DNA of 64,000 nt from Streptomyces coryli (GTDB lineage Bacteria; Actinomycetota; Actinomycetes; Streptomycetales; Streptomycetaceae), in assembly GCF_011044975.1 (NCBI RefSeq), contig NZ_JAAKZV010000013.1, positions 1-64,000 on the forward strand, written 5' to 3'. Positions 35,112 through 43,486 of this stretch are shown here, piece by piece. Every line of letters begins with the position of its first letter. The first letter of the stretch is position 1. A program made the translations under genes and the position numbers. The notes beneath the pieces were generated by a model, which saw nothing but the letters and a program-made list of their open reading frames with translations, did not search any database and was not told where the DNA came from.

Positions 35112-37033
35112 GGCTGCCTCGGGGTGACGATCCACTGCCGCTCCCCGCTCAGCTCCTTGATGTGCGCGACGCGGCTGATCAGGTTCTTCAGCTCGGTGTA
35201 GACGAGCGCGGACACGAACGCGTACATCACGAACCAGCCGCCGCGGCGGCGCAGTTCGGGCGGTGCGAGCCGCCAGGCGAAGAGCACCGTCGCCGGTCCC
35301 GCGGACAGCGTGTAGAGGGACGTGAGCAGGAAGGTCGGGATCACCCAGTCGAGGCGATCCGCCCCACCCGAGCGCCAGATGAGGAAGGCCAGCACCGGCA
35401 TCATCTGCAGCGACAGCCACGGATACGCCTCCCGCCAGCCCAGCAGGAACCCGATGCCCAGCTTGTTGCGCCGGCTCAGCTCCGGCGAACGCAGCGCCCG
35501 CACCAGGTGCTTGCGGGAGACCTGGAACCAGCCCTGCGCCCACCGCATCCGCTGGTTCCACAGCGCGCCCGCCGTGGCCGGGGCCAGTTCACGGGAGAGC
35601 AGTGCGGGGTCGTAGACGAGCTTGCGGCCGTCGAGGAGGGCGCGGAAGGACGAGTCGATGTCCTCGGTGAGCATGTGCCCGTGCATCCGCACCTCGCGGA
35701 GTACGGCGGTGTTCCAGAAGCCGTTGGAGCCGCCGAAGAGGCCGAATTGGTGGAGTTTGGCGCGGCCGGTGTGGCTCACTCCGTAAATCGCCTCGAATTC
35801 CACCGCCACATTCCTCGATACAAGGGAATTGGCGCCATTGCGGATGACGCAGTGCCCCTGCACCACATCGGCGCCGTCCGCGAGCCGGCGCCAGGCTCGG
35901 CGATACGCGTCGTGCTGCGGGTGGTGGTCGGCGTCGAAGAGTCCGGTGAATTCGCCGGTGACGACCTGAAGGGCGGCGTTGATGTTCTGCGCCTTGGAGG
36001 TGGAGCCCGGGACCTTGAGCACCAGCAGCCGCTCGTCGCGGGCGGCGAGCGCGTGCAGCTCGGACTCGATGGCGGGCATCGGGTGCGGGGTGTTGTACGC
36101 GAGGACGACCTGCAGCGGGCCCGGGTAGTCCTGGGCGAGGAAGGCGTCGAGGGTGGCGAGGATGGTCCCCGCCTCGTTCGGCAGATAGGCGGCGATGACG
36201 GCGGAGGCGGGCGGATGGTGGCCGGGATCGTCGGGCAGCGGGGTCGGGTTGAGCGCGTGCAGGCCCTCCATCCAGATGAAGACGGACGTGATCACGAGCG
36301 CGATGGTGACGGCCAGATACGCCGGCGTCGCGAGGTCGAGTCCCAGCAGATAGAGCCCCGCCAGCGCCGCGAACGGCACCCCCGCGCCCAGCGCGAAGGT
36401 GAACAGCGCCTGCAGGCCCGTACGCCACGGGTCGGGGATCAGCCGCTGCGGCGGCTCCACCGCCTCCTTCGGCAGCCAGCGGCGCGGCAGCAGGTCAAGG
36501 TGGGTGCCGGCGAACTCGGCGGCCTCCGCGGCCCGTTCCAGCAGCTCCAGTGGCGGCGGGCCGCCGGGCGAGGTGGCCCCGGTGGTCCAGCCGCAGATCG
36601 GGGTCGTCTGCAGCTGCTCGCCGCCGACCTCGAGCTCGGCGCGGCTGACCCGCGCCGACATCTGGCCGAGGCGGCGCCCGGCCTGCCGCTCGGGGGTGCC
36701 GCGCAGGAACAGCACGACCCCGTCGGTGCCGTCGAGGCCGAGCAGCTCGTGGTGCGCCAGCTCGTCCTGGAGCACCCCGGCGACAGCCCCGAGCACCCGC
36801 TCCCACCCACCCGTGCCGAAGCGCGACAGGATGCGTTCGCGCTCGGCGATCCGTATGACGGCGACGACCGGCGGCCACCGGGATCTCTGTCCCAGCGTAA
36901 GCACCCTGGCGGTCTGCTGCGCCCAGATCCGGCGGCTGGGCCAGGCGGGCCGCTCGGGCCGCGGCGGCGCCGGAACCAGCGCCGACTGGGTGAGCAGCCG
37001 CCTTTCACGGGTGGTGGGGGGAATTACCGACAT
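35108..37033 (-). CDS. Degenerate GGDEF domain fused to membrane glycosyltransferase 2
   Basis: A 641-residue protein from ATG 37033. Residues about 50-150 (PVVAVIRIAERERILSRFG, then LLGLDGTDGVVLFLRGTP and ICGWTTG) look like a GGDEF fold whose signature is lost, so it should not make c-di-GMP. Two membrane helices (about 205-260) lead to a GT2 domain: FDADHH (DxD metal site), EDIDSS (catalytic Asp) and QRMRWAQGW (Q-x-x-RW), the set found in processive synthases of the cellulose/hyaluronan type. Further helices close the pore. It is coupled to the acyltransferase, giving a two-gene exopolysaccharide module. Confidence 0.88.
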   Translation of the reverse strand: MSVIPPTTRERRLLTQSALVPAPPRPERPAWPSRRIWAQQTARVLTLGQRSRWPPVVAVIRIAERERILSRFGTGGWERVLGAVAGVLQDELAHHELLGLDGTDGVVLFLRGTPERQAGRRLGQMSARVSRAELEVGGEQLQTTPICGWTTGATSPGGPPPLELLERAAEAAEFAGTHLDLLPRRWLPKEAVEPPQRLIPDPWRTGLQALFTFALGAGVPFAALAGLYLLGLDLATPAYLAVTIALVITSVFIWMEGLHALNPTPLPDDPGHHPPASAVIAAYLPNEAGTILATLDAFLAQDYPGPLQVVLAYNTPHPMPAIESELHALAARDERLLVLKVPGSTSKAQNINAALQVVTGEFTGLFDADHHPQHDAYRRAWRRLADGADVVQGHCVIRNGANSLVSRNVAVEFEAIYGVSHTGRAKLHQFGLFGGSNGFWNTAVLREVRMHGHMLTEDIDSSFRALLDGRKLVYDPALLSRELAPATAGALWNQRMRWAQGWFQVSRKHLVRALRSPELSRRNKLGIGFLLGWREAYPWLSLQMMPVLAFLIWRSGGADRLDWVIPTFLLTSLYTLSAGPATVLFAWRLAPPELRRRGGWFVMYAFVSALVYTELKNLISRVAHIKELSGERQWIVTPRQP

Positions 37034-37079
37034 ACCGAAGTCCCGCTGTTCGACGGCAAGGAATTTCAAACCAACAGGC

Positions 37080-37109
37080 TTGTTACCGCCGGGTTTTGGA
37101 ACCTGTCAA
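37080..37109 (-). promoter_or_regulatory. Housekeeping-type promoter of the glycosyltransferase operon
   Basis: On the minus strand TTGACA (37109-37104), 18 bp, then TAACAA (37085-37080). The predicted start point is about 40 bp upstream of ATG 37033. The -35 is a perfect consensus hexamer. Confidence 0.5.
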
Positions 37110-37201
37110 TCAAGCCATTCGTCAAGCCTCCGAACTTGTGCGGCGGGTGAGCCTCACTGGATGTGCGGGCCGTCCACGGCTGATAAATGCGCCGCCGGTT
37201 C

Positions 37202-38410
37202 TCAGGAAGCGGCTACCGCGGGCGCGGCGGTGCTGAAGCTGTGCGCGTGGCGCGCCGCCGAGCTCGCCACGTCCACGGTGTAGGCGTCGATGGACAGCCG
37301 CTTCGCGGACGCCTTGAGCACCATGAACCCGTGGTGCGCGAAGTCCTGCCAGCGCGCGGGATGGTCGCCGTGCGCCTCGCCGTCGCCCGACTTCCCGGCC
37401 GCCCCGCACACCACCTGCCGGGTGCCGCGGCTGCGCGCGTCCGGCTCCAGGATCTGCAGCGTGTGGTCGTGGCCGGAGACGATGAGGTCGGCCCGCCCGC
37501 ACACCACCTCCTCGTACAGCTCCTTGAGATGGATCCCGCTGGAGTAGTCGCCGACGACGAAGCCGTCGAACGAACCGGCGCTGCCGTGGTGGCCGTTGTT
37601 GATGTACGGGTGGTGCCCGATGACGACCTTCCAGGTGGCTCGGGATGCCGACAGCGCCCCGTCCAGCCAGCGGCGCTGCTCGCGCATGTACGGACCGTCC
37701 CACCGGTAGTACGGGTCGAGCTGCGCGACGGTCGAGGCGACGGGGTTGGTGTCGAGCGCGAAGAACTCCACCAGCGGCTCGCCGTCCGCCCCCGGGAGCA
37801 CGGCGGTGTAGTAGCGGGCGGGCATGTACCAGCGGCGGGAGGTGGTCGCGTACGCCACCTCGCGGTCGCCGCGCGACGGATCGCCGCCGGTGCCGGGGAT
37901 CAGCCCCGAGCAGTCGTGGTTGCCGAGCACCATCAGCCACGGCACGTCGATGCCCTCGTTGGGCTTCTCGAACTTCGTCGTGAACTCGTCGTCGTGGGCG
38001 GACTCCGGGCCGTTCTCGTAGAGATTGTCACCGAGCCCGACGGCAGCGGAGACCCCCTCGGCCCGGCACACGGCCTTGGCGGCCGCGGCCACCGCGTACT
38101 GCTCCTCGCCGCCGGTGCCGGCGTCCCCGGTCACCAGCACGGCGTGCTCGTCGCGGGGGTCGGGGAGCGGAAACTTCTGCACGGGCGTGTCGGCGGCGGC
38201 CCGGGCCGGGGCACCGGCCTGCGACAGCCCCGCGAGGACGGCGGCTCCGGCGGCGGCACCGCCCAGCACGGTACGCCGGTTGAGCAGCCTGCCGGCCGCA
38301 CCTCCGTCGGCCGGAGCGGTGCGCCCGGTGGTCGGCACGCTCGCGTCCAGGTCCAGCCACTGGCGCTCGGTGAGGTCGGGTCGTGGGGGGATGCACTCGT
38401 CATTGCACAT
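37202..38410 (-). CDS. Tat-exported metallophosphoesterase
   Basis: A 402-residue calcineurin-type phosphoesterase. The N-terminal 75 residues hold a Tat signal (LLNRRTVLGGAAAGAAVLAG, twin arginine) after an unusually long leader. Metal motifs follow: VTGDAGTGG, VGLGDNLYENG, LGNHDCSG, IGHHPYINNGHH and VSGHDHTLQ. The layout resembles purple acid phosphatase-like or cyclic-nucleotide phosphodiesterases. It probably acts outside the cell in phosphate release. It is divergent from a small secreted protein, with a 26-bp perfect palindrome between them. Confidence 0.9.
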   Translation of the reverse strand: MCNDECIPPRPDLTERQWLDLDASVPTTGRTAPADGGAAGRLLNRRTVLGGAAAGAAVLAGLSQAGAPARAAADTPVQKFPLPDPRDEHAVLVTGDAGTGGEEQYAVAAAAKAVCRAEGVSAAVGLGDNLYENGPESAHDDEFTTKFEKPNEGIDVPWLMVLGNHDCSGLIPGTGGDPSRGDREVAYATTSRRWYMPARYYTAVLPGADGEPLVEFFALDTNPVASTVAQLDPYYRWDGPYMREQRRWLDGALSASRATWKVVIGHHPYINNGHHGSAGSFDGFVVGDYSSGIHLKELYEEVVCGRADLIVSGHDHTLQILEPDARSRGTRQVVCGAAGKSGDGEAHGDHPARWQDFAHHGFMVLKASAKRLSIDAYTVDVASSAARHAHSFSTAAPAVAAS

Positions 38411-38503
38411 GCCAAGTTTCTCGCAGGTAACTTCACCGAAGTGGTGAAGCACCGACGAATCTTGGGTGAAGGACCGGCGATCATGCGAGGCCTGCCGGGC
38501 GTC

Positions 38504-38529
38504 CGACTTCCGCGGTACCGCGGAAGTCG
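38504..38529. promoter_or_regulatory. 26-bp perfect palindrome between divergent genes
   Basis: Two uninterrupted 13-bp arms, CGACTTCCGCGGT and ACCGCGGAAGTCG, with no loop. It lies 94 bp upstream of the metallophosphoesterase start and 116 bp upstream of the small secreted protein. The lack of a loop and the divergent position favour a repressor operator over a terminator. No regulator gene is adjacent. Confidence 0.6.
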
Positions 38530-38645
38530 CAGCCCCCGCCCGGGACTCAACCCGGGGTGGGACGACGCGCTTGCCGCCCCCGCGTACGTTCATCGCAGCC
38601 ATGCAGCGCGGTCCGGGGGGACCGGCATGAAGCAAGGGGGAGACC

Positions 38646-39068
38646 GTGTCACTGCAGACCAGGAAGAAGAACGTGCTCCGGAGCCTGGGCGTCCTAGCCG
38701 CCGCGTCGGCGCTGACGCTGGGACTGTCGGGGACCGCGCAAGCGGTGCCCGGCTGGTGGATCGGGTGGACGTCGGACGCGGAGTGCGGCAGCGCCCGCGG
38801 CCTGTACGGGTACTGGAAGGACGGTACGGCGCAGGGGAAGCCCTTCTACGACACGGAATGGGACTTCGACGTCCACAGCTATTGCGCGAATACCAGCGTG
38901 TCGCTCTACACCAAATACAAGAAGTGGACCGGCTCGAAGTGGGTCGACTACACCAGGAGCTACCACCGGATCTCCGCCGCCGGATCCGGGAACAACGTCG
39001 CGGATGTGCGGCTGTACGTCTGCAAGGTGGGTGTGGCCAGCTCCTGTGGCCTGATCAGGCCGGAGTAG
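38646..39068 (+). CDS. Small secreted four-cysteine protein
   Basis: A 140-residue protein from GTG 38646 (GGGGGAGA upstream). It has a classical signal peptide (VLAAASALTLGLSGTAQA) and a mature part of about 107 residues with four cysteines, enough for two disulfides, rich in Tyr and Trp (PGWWIGWTSDAECGSARG, SYCANTSVSLYTKYKKW, LYVCKVGVASSCGLI). I recognise no family; the length and pattern suggest a compact extracellular beta protein. Base composition is noticeably less GC-rich than that of its neighbours, which may mean recent acquisition. Confidence 0.8.
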   Translation: MSLQTRKKNVLRSLGVLAAASALTLGLSGTAQAVPGWWIGWTSDAECGSARGLYGYWKDGTAQGKPFYDTEWDFDVHSYCANTSVSLYTKYKKWTGSKWVDYTRSYHRISAAGSGNNVADVRLYVCKVGVASSCGLIRPE

Positions 39069-39072
39069 CCGG

Positions 39073-40290
39073 TCAGTCGCAGGCCTCGGCGGTCTGGCGG
39101 TCGGGTTCGGCCGGCGCGGCCGCCGGGGCTCGGCCCGTACCGCGCTCGCCGAGCTCGCTGACCGCGACCAGGGTCAGCGTGACGGCCACCCCGCCCAGGA
39201 TCGCCGTCGCCGGGGAGGCGATCGTCAGCAGCAGGCCCGACAGGACGGCGCTGAGGGCGTAACCGGCGCCGGCGGCCGCGTACATGACCGAGTAACCGGC
39301 GGCGTGTGCGCTCGGCGGGAGGGCCTCGCGCAGCCGCAGATTGCGGGTGATCAGGACGCCGGACTGGAAGAGGCCGGCCAGGGTCAGCGCCGCGGCGATG
39401 CCCGGCAGCGCGGGGACCAGCGCCATCACCGTCACGCATACGCAGACCGTGCAGATCAGCAGGCGCCCCTGGACGTGCGGCCGGCCGGGCCAGGTGCGCA
39501 GCCCGTAGACGAACGCCCCGATCGCGGACGCCGTGGCGAAGGCGGCGAGCAGCGGTCCCGACCAGCCGACGGCGGCGCCGCGCTGTTCGAGGAGGGCGGG
39601 CAGGACCAGTTCGGCGAGCGCGAGCAAGGTCATGGCGGCGCCGCCGGTCACGAAGGCCGGCCAGGCGGACAGGAGCGTACGGCGCATGGACTTGCCACCG
39701 CGGTCCGCGGCGTCCGCGTCCCAGCCCTTCGGCAGCACCCACAGCCCGGCGGCCGAGGCGAGCATCAGCCCGGCGGCCAGCAACTGCGGCGCGTACGCGG
39801 CGAGCTGCAGCGCGAAGGTCGCGGTGAGGGCCGGGGCGACGGCCCAGATGGCGGAGTTGAGCATGCTCTCGTAGCTGAAGCCGGTCGCCATCTGCCGCTC
39901 GGACAGCTGTGTCTGCAGCAGCATCCGCAGCCCGCCCGCGGCGGGCGCGGGCGCCGCCCCGGCGAGCGCCGCCAGCACCCCGAGCAGCACCGGATGCGCG
40001 CCCGGCAGCAGCCCGAGCCCGGCGAAGGCGGCGGCCCCGGCGGCCAGCCCGGCGGCGAGCTGCCACCGGGCCCGCTCCGGCTTGATCCGCGGCCCGAGCA
40101 GCGCGGCCCCGGCCACCTCGCCGATGACGTACACGGCGGCCAGCACCGCCCCGAGCCCGTACCCGCCGGGCCGCTCCCGCACCAGGAACACGACCGCGAG
40201 CGGCGCCATCGCCACCGGGACGCGGGCGGCGACGGCGACGAGTGACCAGGCCAGGACGGGGCGCGTGGCGAGCTCGCGGTACGAGGACAT
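39073..40290 (-). CDS. MFS transporter
   Basis: A 405-residue, twelve-helix major facilitator (MSSYRELATRPVLAWSLVAV start, as in many actinobacterial MFS genes of unknown substrate). The two halves are separated by a charged loop around residue 200 (DADAADRGGKSMRR). The C-terminal tail is hydrophilic. It lies 4 bp from the end of the convergent small secreted protein gene. Drug or metabolite efflux is likely but not shown. Confidence 0.9.
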   Translation of the reverse strand: MSSYRELATRPVLAWSLVAVAARVPVAMAPLAVVFLVRERPGGYGLGAVLAAVYVIGEVAGAALLGPRIKPERARWQLAAGLAAGAAAFAGLGLLPGAHPVLLGVLAALAGAAPAPAAGGLRMLLQTQLSERQMATGFSYESMLNSAIWAVAPALTATFALQLAAYAPQLLAAGLMLASAAGLWVLPKGWDADAADRGGKSMRRTLLSAWPAFVTGGAAMTLLALAELVLPALLEQRGAAVGWSGPLLAAFATASAIGAFVYGLRTWPGRPHVQGRLLICTVCVCVTVMALVPALPGIAAALTLAGLFQSGVLITRNLRLREALPPSAHAAGYSVMYAAAGAGYALSAVLSGLLLTIASPATAILGGVAVTLTLVAVSELGERGTGRAPAAAPAEPDRQTAEACD

Positions 40291-40338
40291 GGCGACGACC
40301 GTAAACGACGGTGGTCGGGCAGTTCACCTCGTTTGCGC

Positions 40339-41139
40339 TCAGGCGGCCGCCGCGGCCGATGCGAGGAAGGTGCGGACCGCTTCGGCGAAGCCGGCCGGTT
40401 CGTTCGCGTAGACGAAGTGGTCCGTCGCCAGCTCCGCGAGGCGGGTGCCGGGGCGGCGCCGCACCATCTCCGCGGCCTGCTCGTCCGGGAGGACGCCACC
40501 CTTGGTGCCGCGTACGAGGAGGGCCGGGCAGGTGGCGGCGGTCCAGTCGGACCAGTGGTCGCCGTGCACCTGCTCCTCGGAGTTGACGATGTCCTGCGGG
40601 TGGAAGGGCAGGCCCCAGGTGCCGTCGGGGTGCTCGTGGACCGCGGCGGCGAAGTGCGGGGCGAACGGGCCGAGGCGGTCCACGTACGCCTCCCGCGTGG
40701 GGGCGGTGCCGGCGGGCAGATTGAGCACGAACGCAAGCGGGTTGCTGCCGTCGAGGCCGAGCTCGGCGCAGCCCTCGGCGTTGACGAGCGCGGTGACGCG
40801 GGCGGGGTGGCGGGCGGCGAACTGGTAGGCGTTGATGGCGCCGAGCGAGTGCCCGAGGAGGGCTGCCGCACGGAGGCCGAGGTGGTCCATCAGAGCCTCG
40901 AGGTCGGCCGGATAGCCCTCGCGGCTGTAGTCGGCGGCTCGGTCGGAGGCGCCGTGGCCGCGCTGGTCGGGGGCTATGACGCGCCAGTCGGGTGCGAGAC
41001 GTTCCGCCAGGTCGGCCTACGACATGCCCTCGGACATGTGGCCATGGAGGGCGATGAGCGGGCGGCCCGGGCCGCCGAAGTCCACGTAGGAGAGGGTGCG
41101 GCCGTCGATGGTGAGCGCGGAGCGCTTGCTGGTGTTCAT
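40339..41139 (-). pseudogene. Alpha/beta hydrolase interrupted by an in-frame amber codon
   Basis: One continuous frame encodes an alpha/beta hydrolase: N-terminal YVDFGGPGRPLIALHGHMSE, then after a TAG at 41019-41017 the same frame goes on with ADLAERLAPDWRVIAPDQRG, the nucleophile elbow GHSLG and the catalytic-His region TDHFVYANEP. All catalytic parts are present, so only one codon is wrong (TAG, probably from TAC Tyr or similar). It could be a true nonsense mutation, a sequencing error or, less likely, readthrough. A fine inverted repeat lies just upstream of the start. Confidence 0.82.
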
Positions 41140-41160
41140 GGCATGAGCATGGAGCAGATA

Positions 41161-41187
41161 TATACGCCCGTACAAGACGTACGTATA
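41161..41187. promoter_or_regulatory. 27-bp inverted repeat, probable operator
   Basis: Arms TATACGCCCGT and ACGTACGTATA match at every position of the pattern TATACG-N2-CGT / ACG-N2-CGTATA around a 5-bp centre. It lies 22 bp upstream of the interrupted hydrolase gene, where it would overlap its promoter. The form is that of TetR-type operators; no regulator gene is adjacent. Confidence 0.55.
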
Positions 41188-41209
41188 AGACGCCCGTCCG
41201 GATGGTGTT

Positions 41210-42175
41210 TCAAGCGCGCCCGTACGCCTGGCGGCCGGCCTCCTCCAGCCGGGCGCGGGTCGCGTCGTCGCAGAGCGCGCCCGCCAGCCCGGCCGCGTAA
41301 GCCTGGGCCTCGGTGAGGCCAAGCCGGGCCGCCGCCGCGTGTTCCGCGTCGAGGTTCGTGTTGAACATCGCCGGATCGTCCGTGTTCACCGTGCAGCGGA
41401 CCCCGGCGGCGAGCAGCTGGGGGAGGGGGTGGTCGGCGAGCGACTTCGTCACGCCGAGGCGGAGATTCGAGGTCAGGGCTACGTCCAGGACGACGCCCCT
41501 CGCGGCCAGCTCTGCCACCAGGCCGGGATCCTCCGCCGCGCGCACGCCGTGCCGCAGCCGGTGTGCGCCGAGCGCGAGGGCCTGGCGGACCGAATGCGGC
41601 CCCGCCGCCTCGCCCGCGTGCGGGACGTAACCGAGGCCGGCTTCACGGGCGATGGCTACGGCACGCTCATGGGGTGCGCTCGGGCGGACGCCCTCGGCCC
41701 CCGCGAGGCCGAAGCCGACCACCTCGCGTCCGGCGAACCGGCCCGCCGTACGCGCCGCCTCCTCGCCCGCCGCCACGTCGCAGCCGAGATAGATCTCGGG
41801 CGTCAGACCCACCGCCACCCCGAACCGCTCCCGGGCCTCCTCGGCCGCATCGCAGCAGGCGGCGAGGATACCGGCCCAGTCCGCGAGCCAAGGGGCCCAG
41901 CACAGGCAGGCTTCGAGGTAGACGGCGCCCTGCGCGGCGGCCTCGGCGACGTAGTCGAGCAGCACGTCGCGGTAGTCGGCGGGGGTGCGCAGGCAGGCGG
42001 CGGTCCGCTTCCAGACGCCGATGAACTCCACCAGATCGCGGAACTCGTAGAGCCGGGCGACGCCTTCCGCGGTGTCGGCGGGGAGCGCGAAGTCGTCGCG
42101 CCGGGCCAACTCCAGTAGCCGGTGCGGGCGCACCGTGCCTTCGAGGTGAACGTGCAGCTCGATGCGAGGGGGCAT
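41210..42175 (-). CDS. Adenosine deaminase family protein
   Basis: A 321-residue metal-dependent deaminase with the family set: ELHVHLEGT (HxH zinc ligands), YVPHAGEAAGPHSV (zinc His and catalytic Glu), RLRHGVR (His), TSN, and VNTDDPAMF (zinc Asp). It deaminates adenosine or a related aminopurine (adenine, N6-modified). It lies last in a same-strand run PadR - HAD - deaminase with gaps of 11 and 27 bp, so co-transcription is likely. Confidence 0.9.
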   Translation of the reverse strand: MPPRIELHVHLEGTVRPHRLLELARRDDFALPADTAEGVARLYEFRDLVEFIGVWKRTAACLRTPADYRDVLLDYVAEAAAQGAVYLEACLCWAPWLADWAGILAACCDAAEEARERFGVAVGLTPEIYLGCDVAAGEEAARTAGRFAGREVVGFGLAGAEGVRPSAPHERAVAIAREAGLGYVPHAGEAAGPHSVRQALALGAHRLRHGVRAAEDPGLVAELAARGVVLDVALTSNLRLGVTKSLADHPLPQLLAAGVRCTVNTDDPAMFNTNLDAEHAAAARLGLTEAQAYAAGLAGALCDDATRARLEEAGRQAYGRA

Positions 42176-42202
42176 GGGCGCCAGCCTAGAGAGGCGGGCG
42201 GA

Positions 42203-42805
42203 TCACGCCCGTAGGAAGCTCAGGGGCGCGTGGAGATCGGCGGGGCTGCGGTAGTGCACGCCGGTCATGCCGAGCGCGGCGGCGGCGTCGATATTCTCCA
42301 TACGGTCGTCCACGAACAGGCACCGCTCCGGGGGTGTGCCGGCCGCGGTAGTGGCGATCTCGTAGATCCTCGGGTCCGGTTTGGCCACGCCCACCCGGGC
42401 GCTGTTGACGACGTGGTCGGCGAGGTCGGTCAGGCCCAGCTCGGCCAGCTCGGCGTCGAGTTCGACGGTCGCGTTGGTCACCAGCACGAGCGGCATCCGC
42501 GCACGGACCTGGCGGAGCAGCGCCACGACCGCCGCGTCCGCCGTGAAGGGCGCCTGCGCGAGGGCGAGTCCGAGCTCGCGCGCCTGCGCCTGCGGCACCC
42601 GCGCGGCCAGCCCGGCGGCGATGGCATCGACCCACTCCCGCTTCGTGATCTCCCCGCACAGCAGCGGCAGATCCACCTCAGGCGCGAACGCCAGCGCCGC
42701 GGTCGTGCCCTCTTCAAGCCCGGCCTGCCGCTCCAGAGCGGCCACGTGGGTGGAGTCGTAGAAGCGGATCACATTGTCGATGTCGCACAGTACGGCGTCG
42801 AACAC
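42203..42805 (-). CDS. HAD-family hydrolase
   Basis: A 200-residue HAD hydrolase from GTG 42805 (AAGGAGG upstream). Motif I DIDNVI (nucleophile and acid Asp, with Val for the usual Thr), motif II VTNAT, the Lys in GVAKPDPRIYE and motif IV LFVDDRMENID. A helical cap of the epoxide-hydrolase/haloacid type lies between. A nucleotidase role would suit the following deaminase, but the substrate cannot be read from the sequence. Confidence 0.9.
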   Translation of the reverse strand: MFDAVLCDIDNVIRFYDSTHVAALERQAGLEEGTTAALAFAPEVDLPLLCGEITKREWVDAIAAGLAARVPQAQARELGLALAQAPFTADAAVVALLRQVRARMPLVLVTNATVELDAELAELGLTDLADHVVNSARVGVAKPDPRIYEIATTAAGTPPERCLFVDDRMENIDAAAALGMTGVHYRSPADLHAPLSFLRA

Positions 42806-42816
42806 GCCCTGCCTCC

Positions 42817-43389
42817 TTATATCGACTGCTGCGAACTGCGGGCCCGCGCCCGCAGGATGGTGATCGTGCGCTGGCACCAGTCGCGGTTGCCCCGCTCGAA
42901 GGCGAGCCCGCGCAGGCACGTCAGATACGGGCCGATGGGGTCGCCGCCGCGCAGGAACTCGTCCTCCGTGCGCTCCCCGCGCATATTGCGCAGCAGCTTG
43001 TCGAAGAGGTCGAGCTTGCCCTGGGCGAAGGCGGCGCGTTCGGAGAGCTGCGCGATCAGGGCCTCGGTGTCGACGTGGTCGGCGGCCTGGACCTTGACGA
43101 GGAGGTCGTCGCGGATGAAGGCGGGCTTCGCGGCGGCGGCGGTGAAGTCCGCGAGCTCGGTGAGCCCGGCGTCGGTCACCTGGAACAGGCGCTTATTGGG
43201 CCGGGACTCCTGGACCACCTCGCGGCCGGCGATGAGCCCGTCCTTCTCGAGGCGGGTCAGCTCGGCGTAGAGCTGCTGCGGCTGGGCGTGCCAGAAGTTC
43301 GCCACCCCGAGGTCGAACGACTTGGTGAGCTGGTATCCGCTCAGCTCGCCGCCGAGCAGCGCCGCGAGCACGGCGTGCCGTAGCGCCAT
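42817..43389 (-). CDS. PadR-family transcriptional regulator
   Basis: A 190-residue PadR regulator from ATG 43389 (GAAGGAGG upstream). The N-terminal winged helix is RHAVLAALLGGELSGYQLTK followed by FWHAQPQQLYAELTRLEKDG. A C-terminal helical dimerisation domain (Vir_act_alpha_C type) spans about 95-185. It is divergent from the SnoaL-like gene, with a nested operator between, and is followed after 11 bp by the HAD gene. Confidence 0.92.
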   Translation of the reverse strand: MALRHAVLAALLGGELSGYQLTKSFDLGVANFWHAQPQQLYAELTRLEKDGLIAGREVVQESRPNKRLFQVTDAGLTELADFTAAAAKPAFIRDDLLVKVQAADHVDTEALIAQLSERAAFAQGKLDLFDKLLRNMRGERTEDEFLRGGDPIGPYLTCLRGLAFERGNRDWCQRTITILRARARSSQQSI

Positions 43390-43435
43390 CGGACTGCCTC
43401 CTTCGTGGCCATTCCAGTGGACCGGTCGCCCATGA

Positions 43436-43469
43436 TACTCATGAATCTGACTAGTCAATTTTATGAGTA
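43436..43469. promoter_or_regulatory. 34-bp nested dyad, probable PadR operator
   Basis: Outer arms TACTCAT and ATGAGTA and a central TGACTAGTCA share exactly the same symmetry centre (43452.5). The right arm runs into the region of the SnoaL-like start. The site is AT-rich and lies between padR and its divergent neighbour, so autoregulation and control of the SnoaL-like gene are likely. Confidence 0.7.
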
Positions 43470-43486
43470 AGGAGAGTGAGGGCACC

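Noticed and set aside
38504-38529. Terminator between divergent genes
   Set aside because: Divergent genes need no terminator there, and the palindrome has no loop or T-run.
37187-39262. 691-codon plus-strand open frame
   Set aside because: Opposite the metallophosphoesterase and across the small secreted gene; no motifs.
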